A stretch of 60,567 nt of DNA from the NCBI RefSeq assembly GCF_001921215.1, contig NZ_MSIF01000038.1, positions 1 to 60,567 on the forward strand, in the 5' to 3' direction. The stretch comes from Actinophytocola xinjiangensis. Its GTDB lineage: Bacteria > Actinomycetota > Actinomycetes > Mycobacteriales > Pseudonocardiaceae. The notes under the pieces are model-generated. The model worked only from the letters and a program-made list of their open reading frames with translations, did no database searches and was not told the DNA's origin. The translations under genes were made by a program, and so were the position numbers. Below, piece by piece: positions 40,818 to 50,791 of this stretch; the stretch's first letter is position 1; each line of letters starts with the position of its first letter.

Positions 40818-40991
40818 CGTTACCTCCTGTTATTGCCCTCGTTCCGGATGCTAGGCCGCAGGTCAGGGCCTTGAGATCCGCTGATAGTGGGGTGTGTCGG
40901 GTTCACCAGTTGCCAGCTACCGGTCCCTGACGACCACCTCGGTGCCGCACCAGGCACAATGGATGAGGGGCTGGCGGGACGGAGGAGAACC

Positions 40992-41723
40992 GTGGTGGTT
41001 GAGGGCGAGCTGCGTGGCGTGATCGCGCTGGACGGCCCGTCGGGAACCGGGAAGTCCACGGTGGCGCGCCGGTTGGCGACCGCGCTCGGCGCCGGCTACC
41101 TGGACACGGGTGCGATGTACCGCACGGTCACGCTGGCCGTGCTGCGCGCCGAGGTCGACCCCGGCGACGCCGCGGCCGTCGGCCAGGTCGCCGAGGACGT
41201 CGACCTGCGGATCAGCACCGACCCCGTCGACCAGGACGTCCGGCTCGGCGACGAGTCGGTCAGCGCGGAGATCCGCGGCCAGGCCGTGACGATGGCCGTG
41301 TCGGCCGTGTCTGCCGTGCCGAAGGTGCGTGAGGTCCTGCGGCTGCGCCAGTGGCGGATCATCGAGGACGTGTGCGCGGTCCAGGGCGGGATCGTCGTGG
41401 AGGGCCGCGACATCGGCACCGCCATCGCCCCGGACGCGCCGCTGAAGGTCTTCCTGACCGCGTCGGCCGACGCCCGGGCGCTGCGCCGGGCCAACCAGGA
41501 CGCCGCCGAGGGCCGCCGCTCCACCCTGGAGGCGACCCGCGCCGACGTCGAGCGCCGCGACGGCCTCGACTCCTCGCGCGCCGCGTCCCCACTGCAACCG
41601 GCCGACGACGCGGTGTGGCTGGACTCGACGGACCTGGACATCGAGGGCGTGCTGGGCCGCATCCTCGACCTGGTCGACGAGCGCGGCCTGCGCGGGGTGG
41701 CGGCCGGCCCCGGTCGGTGGTGA
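40992..41723 (+). CDS. cmk: Cytidylate kinase
   Basis: Phosphorylates CMP and dCMP. The GTG at 40992 with GGAGG six bases upstream is chosen over earlier starts and gives 243 aa. The P-loop DGPSGTGKST, the YLDTGAMYR substrate loop and the VEGRDIGT segment identify the family. Resumption of the cmk-der order marks the end of the inserted catabolic region. Confidence 0.94.
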   Translation: MVVEGELRGVIALDGPSGTGKSTVARRLATALGAGYLDTGAMYRTVTLAVLRAEVDPGDAAAVGQVAEDVDLRISTDPVDQDVRLGDESVSAEIRGQAVTMAVSAVSAVPKVREVLRLRQWRIIEDVCAVQGGIVVEGRDIGTAIAPDAPLKVFLTASADARALRRANQDAAEGRRSTLEATRADVERRDGLDSSRAASPLQPADDAVWLDSTDLDIEGVLGRILDLVDERGLRGVAAGPGRW

Positions 41724-42364
41724 CCGGGCAGCTGCCTGAGGGCACCGTCCCGTGGCTGCACGACGTCGGCCGGTGGATCGGCCGGTGGGTGCAGCGCCCG
41801 TGGTACCGGATCACGGTGACCGGTGTGGAGCGCGTGCCGCTGACCGGCCCGGTGGTGTTGGTGGCCAACCACAGTTCGCTGGTGGACCCGCAGGTGATCT
41901 TCGGAATGCTGCCGAGGCGCGCGGTGTTCCTGGTGAAGAGCGAGCTGTTCGTCGGCCCGCTCGGCAGGGCACTGCGCGCGATCGGCCAGGTGCCGGTGAC
42001 CAGGGGGAGCCCTGACCGCACCGCGCTGGGCACGACCGTGCGGGTGCTGGGCGCGGGTGGGTTGGTCGGCGTGTTCCCCGAGGGCACCAGGGGAGCGGGT
42101 GACGTCGACCGGGCCGAGCAGGGCGCGGCCTGGCTGGTGCGGATGTCCGGCGCGGTGGTGTTACCGGTGGCGACCAGGGGGACCAGGCGACCGCCGGGGA
42201 GCCGGCGGCGGTTGCGCCCTAAGCTGGACGTGCTGGTCGGTGAACCGTTCGAGCTGGCTGTCGGCCGTGGACGGACCGGGCTCGCCGAGGCGACCGAGGT
42301 GATCCGCCGCGGCCTGGCCGACCTGGTGCGGGAGTTGGACGAGCAGCGCACCGACGCTGTGTGA
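41720..42364 (+). CDS. 1-acyl-sn-glycerol-3-phosphate acyltransferase (PlsC family)
   Basis: The 214-aa protein has the acyltransferase motifs NHSSLVD (HX4D) and FPEGTRG. The GTG overlaps the cmk stop by 4 nt. It transfers an acyl group to lysophosphatidic acid or a related lipid. cmk, this gene and der form one transcription unit. Confidence 0.88.
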   Translation: MTGQLPEGTVPWLHDVGRWIGRWVQRPWYRITVTGVERVPLTGPVVLVANHSSLVDPQVIFGMLPRRAVFLVKSELFVGPLGRALRAIGQVPVTRGSPDRTALGTTVRVLGAGGLVGVFPEGTRGAGDVDRAEQGAAWLVRMSGAVVLPVATRGTRRPPGSRRRLRPKLDVLVGEPFELAVGRGRTGLAEATEVIRRGLADLVRELDEQRTDAV

Positions 42365-42370
42365 TGAGAA

Positions 42371-43792
42371 ATGACGGACATGACTGAGCTGGATGGCACC
42401 TGGGCCGAGGAGTCCGACTGGACCGCCGTCGACGAGGAGTTCGGCCACCCCGACGAGGACGGCGGGCAGCCGCCCCAGCCCGTGCTCGCGGTGGTCGGAC
42501 GGCCCAACGTCGGCAAGTCGACCCTGGTGAACCGCATCATCGGCCGCCGCGAGGCAGTCGTACAGGACAAACCCGGCGTCACCCGTGACCGTGTGGCCTA
42601 CGACGCGCTCTGGTCCGGCCGGCGTTTCACCGTCGTCGACACCGGTGGCTGGGACCCCAAGGCCGAGGGTTTGCAGGCGTCGGTCACCCAACAGGCCGAA
42701 CTGGCCATGATGACCGCCGACGCGGTGCTGCTGGTGGTCGACGCGGCCGTGGGCGCCACCGCCACCGACGAGGCGGCCGCGAGGGTGCTGCGTCGGGCCA
42801 AGCAACCGGTTCTCCTGGCCGCCAACAAGGTCGACGACGAGCGCCTGCTGGCCGACACGGCGTCCCTGTGGTCGTTGGGCCTGGGGGAGCCGCACCCCGT
42901 CAGCGCTCTCCACGGCCGCAACAGCGGCGACCTGCTGGATGCCGTGTTGCACGCGCTTCCCGCCACCCCCCGAGAATCCCTCGGCGAGTCAAGGGGCCCC
43001 CGCCGGGTGGCCCTGGTAGGCAAGCCGAACGTGGGTAAGAGCAGCCTCCTCAACCGCCTGACCGGCGAAAACCGGGCCGTGGTCGATGCCGTGGCAGGCA
43101 CCACGGTCGACCCCGTCGACTCCCTGGTGGACCTCGACGGCGAGATGTGGCGCTTCGTCGACACAGCCGGCCTCCGCAAACGCGTCAAGACGGCCAGCGG
43201 CATGGAGTACTACGCGTCGCTGCGCACCCGAGCCGCCATCGAAGCCGCCGAAGTGGCCATCGTCCTGCTCGACGCGTCAGAACCCATCTCCGAACAGGAC
43301 CTCAGAGTCCTGACGATGGTCGTGGACGCCGGCCGGGCGTGCGTCCTGGCCATGAACAAATGGGACCTGGTCGACGAGGACCGCCGCCACCAACTCACCA
43401 AGGAACTCGAACGGGGCCTCGTCAGACTCCCGTGGGCCGAACGGATCAACGTGTCCGCGCTGACCGGCCGCTCGGTCCGCAAACTGGCCCCCGCGCTACG
43501 CACCGCGCTGACGTCCTGGGACCAGCGAGTGCCCACGGGCCAGCTGAACTCCTGGCTCTCCGAGCTGATCGCCGCGACCCCCCCGCCCGTACGTTCAGGC
43601 AAACAGCCCAAGGTCCTGTTCGCCACCCAGGCCCAGACCAGACCCCCCACCCTGGTCCTGTTCACCAGCGGTTTCCTCGAGGCCGGATACCGCCGCTTCA
43701 TCGAACGCCGGTTCCGGGAGCGGTTCGGCTTCGTCGGCAGCCCGGTCCGCATCTCGGTCCGAGTCCGCGAGAAGCGCCCCCGCAAGAGCTGA
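42371..43792 (+). CDS. der: GTPase Der (EngA), ribosome assembly
   Basis: The 473-aa protein has the two consecutive GTPase domains that define Der: first G1 GRPNVGKS with DTGGW, second G1 GKPNVGKS with DTAGL, NKVD and NKWD motifs, then a KH-like C-terminal domain. An acidic 35-residue N-terminal tail is typical of actinobacterial Der. It acts in 50S subunit maturation. Confidence 0.95.
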   Translation: MTDMTELDGTWAEESDWTAVDEEFGHPDEDGGQPPQPVLAVVGRPNVGKSTLVNRIIGRREAVVQDKPGVTRDRVAYDALWSGRRFTVVDTGGWDPKAEGLQASVTQQAELAMMTADAVLLVVDAAVGATATDEAAARVLRRAKQPVLLAANKVDDERLLADTASLWSLGLGEPHPVSALHGRNSGDLLDAVLHALPATPRESLGESRGPRRVALVGKPNVGKSSLLNRLTGENRAVVDAVAGTTVDPVDSLVDLDGEMWRFVDTAGLRKRVKTASGMEYYASLRTRAAIEAAEVAIVLLDASEPISEQDLRVLTMVVDAGRACVLAMNKWDLVDEDRRHQLTKELERGLVRLPWAERINVSALTGRSVRKLAPALRTALTSWDQRVPTGQLNSWLSELIAATPPPVRSGKQPKVLFATQAQTRPPTLVLFTSGFLEAGYRRFIERRFRERFGFVGSPVRISVRVREKRPRKS

Positions 43793-43818
43793 GGATCGAC
43801 CTACGCTAAGCTGATCCC

Positions 43819-43842
43819 GCACCCCGACAGGACGTGGGGTGC
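43819..43842 (+). terminator. Hairpin between der and tRNA-Pro
   Basis: A perfect 7-bp inverted repeat GCACCCC (43819-43825) / GGGGTGC (43836-43842) with a 10-nt loop stands directly before the tRNA. It has no T-run, so it may be a weak terminator or a tRNA precursor hairpin. Confidence 0.4.
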
Positions 43843-43845
43843 GGC

Positions 43846-43920
<75 letters not shown>

Positions 43921-43926
43921 CGGTGT

Positions 43927-43973
43927 GGGCCGTTGACTTGGTGGTTGTTTCGCCAGGTCAGCGGCCCTTTCTT
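43927..43973 (+). terminator. Terminator after tRNA-Pro
   Basis: GGGCCGTTGAC (43927-43937) pairs with GTCAGCGGCCC (43957-43967) with a single G-T wobble, followed by TTTCTT. It lies within the island side of attL and also ends transcription coming from the integrase direction. Confidence 0.6.
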
Positions 43974-44003
43974 GTTGGTGTGGTTGATCTTTGGTGATCG
44001 TGG

Positions 44004-45377
44004 TCAGGTGTGTGCTTGATCGGGTTTGGGGTGGTTGTGGGGCGTGGCTGCTCCATGTCTGATCTTTCCTCGTCCGGTTGTTGGGGTGTTCGTGCTGGTC
44101 GGGGCCCTTGGGTTGGGTATGTGGGTGGAGGAGCCCGTGATGGTGCTTGCGGGGTGCGTGCCGGTGTCGTGGTCGGGTAGGTGTCGGCGGACGAAGCCGG
44201 TGCGGGGTGTGACCGGTGGTGGTGTGGGGTGTGCGGCGATGGTGTGGCGGGCGTCGAGCCAAGCCTGTTTGAGGGCGGTTTGGATGCGGGCTTCGACTCC
44301 GTTTGCGATGTGGCTGTAGACCTCGACGACGCGTTTGTCCAGGCGATGGCCGAGGCGTCGGGCTTGGGCGATTTCGGGGATGCCGGCGGTGATGAGTCAG
44401 GTTTTGTGGCTGTGTCGTAGCTCGTGGAAGGTAAGGCCTGGCCGGATGGGATGGAGCCGTGTGTGTGGGTTGGGCAGGTGGTGGTTGCCGTCGAATGCGG
44501 GGTTGAAGGTTCGGGTGCGCCAGGTGGAGCGCCAGAGGAACCCGCCGTCGGTGTTGGGGAAGACGGGGGAGTGGTCGTGTGTCTCGAGATGGTGTTTGAG
44601 TAGGACGGCGAGGAAGGCGGGCAGGGTGATGGTGCGGGCGCTGGCGGCGGTTTTGGGTGGGCCGAGCCATTGGCGTCGGGAGCTTTCCTTGAGTGTGCCG
44701 GTGTCGGGGTCGATGACGATGGTGCGGTCGTCGGGGTGGGTATTGTGGCGTTGGAGTGCGGCGAGTTCGCCCCAGCGGCAGCCGGTCCAGGCGGCGGTGA
44801 CGATGAGTAGAGCGCTGCTCTGGTGGTGTAGTTGTGCTGCTTGCAGGGCGCCGCGGAGGACTTCTTCGGGTGTGGCCCAGAGCATTTCGCGGATGATGTG
44901 GTGGGCGCGTTTGCCGCGGTTGCGGTGGTGACGGACGGGGTTGGCGGGGATGAGTTCGTCGTCGACCGCGTCGCCGAGGATTCGGCCGAGAAGGCTGAGT
45001 AGGCCGTGGACGGTGGTGTGTTGGTAGCCGCAGGCGTAGAGGTCGGCGGCCCAGCGCTGGATGTCGCTGCTGCGGATGTCGCCCAGCGTGGTGTGGCCGA
45101 ACCGAGGACGGATGTGTTTGCCGATGAGGTAGGCGTAGTTCTCGACCGTGAGGTCGTCCACGGACAGGGTGTGCCACCAACGGGTGAGCCAGTCATCGAG
45201 AGTCGTCCGTGCCGGCGCCGGGTCGCGAAAGGCTCGGTGCCGGAGGCCGACTTCGATCTCGCGGGCGCGGTGCTGGGCGGCTGTCACGCTGGTGAACCCG
45301 CCTTCCGACGTGACCGATCCGTTGCTGCGGTAACGGACTCGCCAGTGCTCACCACTAGTCCGCTCGATCCACGCCAC
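44004..45377 (-). pseudogene. Tyrosine-type site-specific integrase, interrupted by TGA
   Basis: The GTG at 45377 follows GGAGGT by eight bases. The first 326 codons contain the AP2-like arm domain, the SAM-like core domain and the first catalytic arginine (TAAWTGCRWGELAAL) and HELRH box. Codon 327 (44399-44397) is TGA where relatives have TGG (Trp) in the HSHKTWLI segment. The same frame then continues for 130 codons with the expected LGH and VYSH motifs carrying the last histidine and the tyrosine nucleophile. The protein as read lacks these and should be inactive unless the stop is read through or is a sequencing error. Confidence 0.88.
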
Positions 45378-46000
45378 GACACCCACCTCCACGCAAGACC
45401 AGCCACTATCTCTGTGATCCTCCGACGACGACGAGAACGCAAGCACCCAAGCGGCTGACCGTGATGACACCCGAAAGAGTGACATGGGGCCGGTCTGTTA
45501 GCGGAGCTGTGGTTGGAATGGCGCAGAGGGGATGGTTTTCCTGTGTGCGACAACGGCTGCCTGTCGCCGTGGAAATTCTCATAAATGTAGATCAAGTAGC
45601 GTGCTGACCTGCAGGATCGTGACTCCGGCAGGTCGGTGTACGTTTGTTCAGGCCGGATGAGCGCATCGGCGGCGGCAAGGACCATGGTGGACCCAGGGGC
45701 GGCGATGTCGTCGAGGGTGTCGTACTGAGCTTCAGGCATCAATTGCGCGGGTCGTCGAGTAGTAATCAGGTCGAGGTGTGGGTGTCGTCGTGGGGGTGGA
45801 GAAACGGGGGGAGCAGTAGCATGGCGGGCCCCGGCGGTACAGGGCCGCCGGGCGGCCGGTGGTGGCCACCCGGAAGTCCCCGGTGGGTTCGAGGAATCCG
45901 TCCGTGCGTGTCAGTTTCCGCCGGAAGTTGCTGGGTCGAGGCCGAAATCCCAGATCACCTCGTAGACCCGGCGAACGGCCCACTCCTCCCTTCCGTCCGC
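45378..46000. other. Island region without a recognised gene
   Basis: The gap upstream of the integrase contains no ORF with a recognisable product. A plus-strand frame running from 45644 into the HINT remnant is open but its first ~115 residues are low-complexity Gly/Trp/Pro-rich and look non-coding. Confidence 0.4.
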
Positions 46001-46389
46001 ACCGCCATTGCCTACAACCTCACCGTCGACGACATCCACACGTACTATGTACTGGCCGGTAGCGCGCCGATCCTTGTTCACAACAGTGGATGTTCGCCGT
46101 TTACTGATGGAGGAATCTGGGATGGTTCGTTTGACGTCGGTGGTCAGAATATTGAAACCATGGCGACGGTCAGGATGGTGGGGGATACTGTGCATCTTGA
46201 CGGGCTGATAGTATTTGCGAAAGGGGCGCAAGGGCTTAATCAAGAACCAGTCGGATCTGATGCGATTCGGCAAATCAAGCGTCCGATTCCGGAGCAGGCA
46301 AGAAATCAAGGATTTAAGACTGTCGTGCTAATTATGAGCACCATATTCCGAAGGTGAATGGCACCGGCTACACGCGTTATCCCGGGTAG
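46001..46389 (+). pseudogene. C-terminal remnant of a HINT-domain polymorphic toxin
   Basis: Residues encoded from 46001 read TAIAYNLTVDDIHTYYVLAG and then APILVHNSG, the C-terminal signature of a pretoxin-HINT (intein-like) domain with its His-Asn cleavage site. About 85 residues of a toxin domain follow. The frame ends early at 46357; a single missing T near 46345 would restore a tail reading EHHIPKVNGTGYTRYPG and ending at 46389, directly against the next ATG. The large N-terminal part of the toxin is missing. The toxin class is not recognised. Confidence 0.7.
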
Positions 46390-46428
46390 ATGACGCTCGA
46401 TGTTTCCAAATTCTGGGAGAGTGGAAGT

Positions 46429-46668
46429 ATGGATCGGATTCGCTTGGATAGATTGATATCAAGCATGGCGGATCGTCCGAAAAATGAACCGGAGATAGTG
46501 TTTCGAGAGCTGCGTGAACTAGGTTTGTCGCCAATTGAAACAATATATGCTGCCGCAGGTGTTCTTGATATGACGTTGCCTGAGGCTAAAAGCGCGATCT
46601 ACGAGAGTTCTGCATGGCGCGATCACCGGGAAGATTGGTATCGATTTCAGTCCGGGTTTAATGAGTGA
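46429..46668 (+). CDS. Small protein, probable immunity partner of the HINT toxin remnant
   Basis: The 79-aa protein starts at the ATG at 46429 after a purine-rich stretch; an ATG at 46390 would add 13 residues. It is acidic and helical, and its DNA is clearly less GC-rich than the backbone. It lies directly after the toxin tail, the normal position of an immunity gene. The family is not recognised. Confidence 0.55.
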   Translation: MDRIRLDRLISSMADRPKNEPEIVFRELRELGLSPIETIYAAAGVLDMTLPEAKSAIYESSAWRDHREDWYRFQSGFNE

Positions 46669-47232
46669 GGCAGTGTCATTCGATGGTGGGATCTCAGCGG
46701 GTCAGACCTCATCTTTCGTTTAGCGATCTACCAACGGGTCTACGCCCAGCTGGGCGCCAAGTTGCGCCGTGAACTGGTCGCGCCACGGTCCGGCCGCGCG
46801 GTGTGGCACGGACCCAGGCCAGCGCTCGCTCCGCATAGGCGGGACCTCGCGATCGTCCGTCGTCAACACCTCGACCTGAGTTGCGGCCGTTGGTGGTGCT
46901 CGCCGGTTTCCAGCAGCGGGACGTGCGACCGCGCCGCCCGAGCCCGCTGCTGATCGCCTGTGCGTCGAGCCAGGGCAGCCGGCCGACGGTGGACGGCTCG
47001 GGCGTCGGGGCGCAGCGACCCGTCCGCCTGCGCCGCGCGCCATACGCGCGGATGAGGTCGGTGACCCGCGTTCGTCGCCGGGGACGGTCACGATGCGTTG
47101 GGGTGCGGGTGGTCGTGCCGCAAGCTCGCGACGGCGTTGCCGAGGTGATCGCGGCTAGGCAGGGCTCCAACGAGTGCACGAACACCTCAGGCGACGAGCC
47201 ACGAGCACTCACTACCTCCGCTGGCACCTTCC
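46669..47232. other. Island region without a recognised gene
   Basis: Frames are open on both strands here, but the encoded sequences are Arg/Pro/Thr-rich with no motif I recognise. The segment is bounded by an immunity-like gene and a transposase fragment and is probably decayed DNA. Confidence 0.4.
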
Positions 47233-47600
47233 CTAGCTGTGCTGCTGTTGTTGGTCGTTGACAGGTTGGGTGTGGGGTTGGGTCTTCTGTAGCAGCCTCT
47301 CATAAGGTGTCTGACCGGCGAGGCTGCCGTGGGGGCGGTGGTAGTTGTAGTAGTCCTCCCATTCCTTGAGTTTGTCGTTGAAGACGGCGAGGTCGCCTTG
47401 GACGACGCCGTCGAGGAGGCGGTAGAACTCTTCGGAGTCGATCTGGTGGGAGCGTTCTACTTTGCCGTTGAGCCGCGGTGTGGCGGGCCGGATGTAGACG
47501 TGGCCGATGCCCTGGTCCAGGACGTGCCAGTGGAAGGTGGACTGGAACTCCGCACCGTTGTCGGTCTGGATCTTCTCGACCACTCCAAGCGAGGGCTACC
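47233..47600 (-). pseudogene. IS481-type transposase, C-terminal fragment
   Basis: The minus-strand frame (116 residues from 47583) encodes the end of an rve/DDE integrase core: IQTDNGAEF with the second catalytic Asp, then PRLNGKVERSH with the final Glu and the YYNYHRPHGSLAGQTPYE tail typical of IS481/IS3-like elements. The N-terminal half with the helix-turn-helix and first Asp is absent. The fragment lies directly upstream of another immunity-like gene and the truncation point is about 47590-47600. Confidence 0.82.
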
Positions 47601-47668
47601 TTGGTTCGGTGGCAGGCGACTGAATGTTAAAGTCAGGCATTGGGACCTTTGGTCTGGGAAGTAGATGT

Positions 47669-48073
47669 ATGGAACAGAATGCAGGCGAGCTTTATCGCAG
47701 CCTTGTTGAAATCCTGGAGAGGTGCGCTTCGGCGAAAGAGATGGAGGTATCGACTTTTCAAGTCGAAGGCGATGCTGCACTGTCCGCGAAATCCGCCGCT
47801 GCTTACGGCGATGTGGTCAACATCCGACTGAATGAGGCCACCATTCTGTTGGACATAAATGACTCTGATGCCGTCGAGTTTGATGCCGATGATCCGGATG
47901 ACGAAACAATGATCCTCGAGACAGTAAAGGGGTTCTGCGAGAAAACCCTAGAGTTGCACGTTGGTCATGACGATCACGCATGTTTCGGCTGGCGGAACTC
48001 TGGAAGAGAAGTACGCGTCTCGGAGCCCATGTTTCGCAAGCGGTCCTCGAGAATCTGGAGGAGGGTGCGATAA
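47669..48073 (+). CDS. Immunity-like acidic protein of unknown family
   Basis: The 134-aa product starts MEQNAGELYRSLVEIL. The first ~110 residues are acidic with alternating strands and helices (DVVNIRLNEATILLDIND) and resemble small immunity proteins in composition. The last ~25 residues become Arg-rich, which suggests a frame change near 47990. AT content is higher than in the backbone. There is no clear ribosome site. Confidence 0.5.
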   Translation: MEQNAGELYRSLVEILERCASAKEMEVSTFQVEGDAALSAKSAAAYGDVVNIRLNEATILLDINDSDAVEFDADDPDDETMILETVKGFCEKTLELHVGHDDHACFGWRNSGREVRVSEPMFRKRSSRIWRRVR

Positions 48074-48589
48074 TACCCGCCACGATGCCGCTCCGTAACG
48101 CGCCGCTAGAGGTCACAGTGTTCGGTGCCGGGCTTACCCTCATCGACAACGCGCCGACGACGTTACGGCCGCTGGGTCTTGGCGGCGGCTCTCATGGTGA
48201 TCATCAAGCCATCTCACCTTCGGCGCCGTCCAAGTCGAACAGGCGGTCAGTTGCGTGTGCTCGACGGTGGTGTCAACCTTCGGGGCCGCGGCCAGCGGTC
48301 CAGGCGTTTCGGGACAACCTGAGTGAGAGGTTCCCCAAGCTGAGGATGTCTCAGACGTTCGCCGTTCAGCAGGCCGTCCGTATGGCGGGCCCGGAAGAAG
48401 GCCTGGGTCTCGGTTTTCTCGGGCTGTCGCTTCTGGATGGTCTGGAGCTGGATTGCATGAGGTTGCCGAGTCATAAGATGATCGTCCTGTCGTCGCGCTC
48501 GGCTGAGGCGCGGGCAGTGTGCTGGTCGAGCTCCGGCACGAAGGAACACCTGGCAGCGGGGGAGAAGTGTTCGCCGCAGGGGGAGAACG
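48074..48589 (+). other. Decayed region with a flavin-monooxygenase-like scrap
   Basis: Around 48107-48180 the plus strand reads VTVFGAGLTLIDNAPTTL, which looks like an internally deleted piece of the N-terminus of an FAD-dependent monooxygenase (usually VTVFERA...GAGLTL). Nothing else in this stretch forms a recognisable product. Confidence 0.35.
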
Positions 48590-49162
48590 ATGGCCAACGA
48601 TCCTCTGAATCTCGACGAGTCGGGCGAGTGGGCTGGCCTGTGGTGGCTGCCGGACAACACTGACGAGCAGGTCCCGGGAGTGCTCCGGTACGACCTTGAG
48701 GGTGGCCTCTCGCTCTCTCTGATCGGCGCCTTCGAGGACCGCATCACGTCGACCCCTGCTCGGGGGGTGACGATGTATCACGAGGGCACCAGGACGTGGG
48801 ACGTCATTCACGGCGTAGCCGAGCAGCGCGAGATCACCCTTCTAGGCTGTGCTCCCAAGAGCGTGAAGCGGACGATGTTCGCGCGGGTGAAGAGCCCTGA
48901 CAAGCAGACCGTGGCGTCCATCACCGCGATCATCGGTGCGCACGTGAGCGGCGACGACCGCGCGATCAGCGCAGCGCCGGCCTTCAGCGTCCTCGACGGC
49001 GGCCAACTGCGCGCCCGTGAGTGGCTGGGCGTAGGCGCCCGGCTCGGCCGGCGCCTTCGGCGGGATGCCCGGCGAGGCCCTGCGAAGTGTCGGTCACGGT
49101 GCACCGTAGGTCAGGTGTCCACACCTGCCAGGTCGGCCACCACGAATGCCCTCTGCTTGTGA
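48590..49162 (+). pseudogene. Truncated ApeA-like antiphage protein (N-terminal domain only)
   Basis: GGGGGA lies five bases before the ATG. The first ~145 residues match the pattern of the ApeA N-terminal domain: WAGLWWLPDN, VPGVLRYDLEGGLSLSLIGAF, then WDVIHGVAEQREITLLG and ARVKSPDKQTV. ApeA proteins normally continue for several hundred residues to a C-terminal HEPN ribonuclease that causes abortive infection. Here the frame runs into Arg-rich unrelated sequence after ~49040 and stops at 49162, so the effector is gone. Confidence 0.7.
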
Positions 49163-49311
49163 GGGTGAGGGGTGTGGGCTAAACGCGTCGGCGACCAGTC
49201 GCCGAGCAGGGCGGATAGTTTGGCGGGCGGCAGCTTGTCCGTGCACTGCCGTAACTCGTCGGCTGGCCACCAGCGGCGTTCGAAGCTAACGGTGTTAGCC
49301 CGTCAGAGGTT
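49111..49311 (-). pseudogene. C-terminal fragment of an unidentified protein
   Basis: The minus strand is open from an upstream TGA to the stop at 49113-49111 and reads FERRWWPADELRQ and later PTRLAHTPHPHKQRAFVVADLAG, which looks like a genuine protein end. There is no start codon or upstream part. It marks the junction where the ApeA-like gene was cut. A 6-bp inverted repeat (GCTAAC at 49285-49290, GTTAGC at 49294-49299) lies in it. Confidence 0.35.
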
Positions 49312-49408
49312 GTGGTTACGCGTCATCTGACACAGAGTCCGACGGCCGGGCGGGCCATCATGGCCTGAGTTCCACGGTGCTTGGGCGTTCTCCCGACGGA
49401 GGATCGAT

Positions 49409-50791
49409 ATGGCTGACGCTGGTCACTTCGCGGTTCACCACACCATGGTTCTGGTCGACGTCGAGGGGTTTGGGGCCTCGTCGCGCACCCTGCCCCACCA
49501 GGTGCGCACGCGGGCGGGGCTGTATGCGATGGTGGCCGAGGCGTTGGCCGCCGCCGGGGTGCCCTGGGACGAGTGCTACCACGAGGACCGGGGCGACAGC
49601 GTGTTCGTGCTCGTGCCGCCGAGGTTTCCGAAGGCTCCGATGGTGGAGGAGTTGCCTGGGGCGCTGGCACGTGCGGCGCGTGGGCATAACGCCACCAGTC
49701 ACAGCGCGGCCGCGACCCGACTGCGCCTGGCGATCCACGCCGGCGAGGTCGCCTTCGACGATCACGGTGTCACGTCCACCGCGCTGACAACGGCCTTCCG
49801 GCTGCTCGACGCCGAGCCGTTGAAGCAGGCGCTGGTTCGATCGCCTGGCGTCGTGGGAATGATCGTGTCCCGACTGATTTTCGACGATGTCGTGCGGCAC
49901 AGCGCAAGGGTGGATCTGGCCACGTTCCGGCCGGTTGACGTGACCGTGAAGGAGGTCCACGACCGTGCGTGGATCGCCCTGCCCGACTGCCCGTACCCAC
50001 CCGATTCTGACAGCCTCGACATTGCGGAATCGGGCGACCCGGCTGTGCTTTCGGAGCCGCTGACCGCCCCCATCCCTCTCCCTGTGGGCATGCCGGCCGT
50101 CCATCAGGGCAATGTCGGACAGGCGGGGCGCTACCACCCCGTGAATGTCAGTGGCGGCAGCGGGCGCCTGTCGATTCGCGGAGCCGATTTCGCCGGGGGA
50201 AACATCGATAAGCGCCGCAACATCCGCATCGGCACCGGCGGCCTGGTCTGGTTGGTCATAGCCGCCGTGGTCCTGTTGGGTGGCGCGACCGGGGCGGTGG
50301 TCGCCGCCAGCAGCGGCCCTCCGGATCCGACCACGATCGGCACGGAGCGCGGTGCGGCTGGTGCTCAGGAAACCGCCGAAGCGGTACTGGATGCGTTCGC
50401 GGACCGGGACGTCGAACAGCTGTGTGGCCTGATGTCCGACGAGAGCAAAATGGAATTCGAGGATGCCATCCCCTCGGGGACATGGACATTTGGTAAATGT
50501 GATCAAGGAATGGATCGATGGCTCGATGAGTTGTATGGGGAAAATCCGGATCTGGAAGAATGGATCCAGAGTCTGGCAGTGGAGGATATCGAGCTAAGCG
50601 ACCTTGTGGGCGAGGAGTCAGGCGAGGTCAGGGAGGACAGTGCCGCAGAGATCAAGATAGTCAGCGCCATCCCCGGCGTCATCAACGAACAATGTCGGAT
50701 CGAGGAACTCGACCTGAATCGAGAGAACGGTCGCTGGGTGGCGGATATCATGAGTTTCTCATCTGTCGGATGCTCCGGGCTCGAGCGATGA
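49409..50791 (+). CDS. Membrane-anchored nucleotide-cyclase-like protein
   Basis: GGAGGA lies five bases before the ATG. The 460-aa protein has a cytoplasmic class III cyclase-like domain (residues ~12-195) with DVEGFG (17-22) and EDRGDSVF (59-66), where the two metal-binding aspartates would be, and an IHAGEVAFDDHGVTSTAL segment. A linker follows, then one membrane helix (278-300) and a C-terminal outside domain resembling DUF4878/NTF2-like lipoprotein-type domains. Actinobacterial proteins of this type occur near caspase and NTPase conflict genes. Whether it makes a cyclic nucleotide is unknown. It is the largest complete plus-strand gene of the island. Confidence 0.7.
   Translation: MADAGHFAVHHTMVLVDVEGFGASSRTLPHQVRTRAGLYAMVAEALAAAGVPWDECYHEDRGDSVFVLVPPRFPKAPMVEELPGALARAARGHNATSHSAAATRLRLAIHAGEVAFDDHGVTSTALTTAFRLLDAEPLKQALVRSPGVVGMIVSRLIFDDVVRHSARVDLATFRPVDVTVKEVHDRAWIALPDCPYPPDSDSLDIAESGDPAVLSEPLTAPIPLPVGMPAVHQGNVGQAGRYHPVNVSGGSGRLSIRGADFAGGNIDKRRNIRIGTGGLVWLVIAAVVLLGGATGAVVAASSGPPDPTTIGTERGAAGAQETAEAVLDAFADRDVEQLCGLMSDESKMEFEDAIPSGTWTFGKCDQGMDRWLDELYGENPDLEEWIQSLAVEDIELSDLVGEESGEVREDSAAEIKIVSAIPGVINEQCRIEELDLNRENGRWVADIMSFSSVGCSGLER

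Noticed and set aside
45644-46000. Upstream extension of the HINT-toxin frame to an ATG at 45644
   Set aside because: The first ~115 residues are Gly/Trp/Pro-rich and do not resemble the carrier part of a polymorphic toxin.
46709-47261. Minus-strand 172-aa and plus-strand 126-aa frames
   Set aside because: Composition is Arg/Thr/Pro-rich in every frame, there is no ribosome site, and I recognise no motif; both cannot be real.
48140-48811. 223-aa minus-strand frame opposite the start of the ApeA-like gene
   Set aside because: It overlaps a plus-strand gene with a good ribosome site and recognisable domain, and its own sequence is low in complexity.
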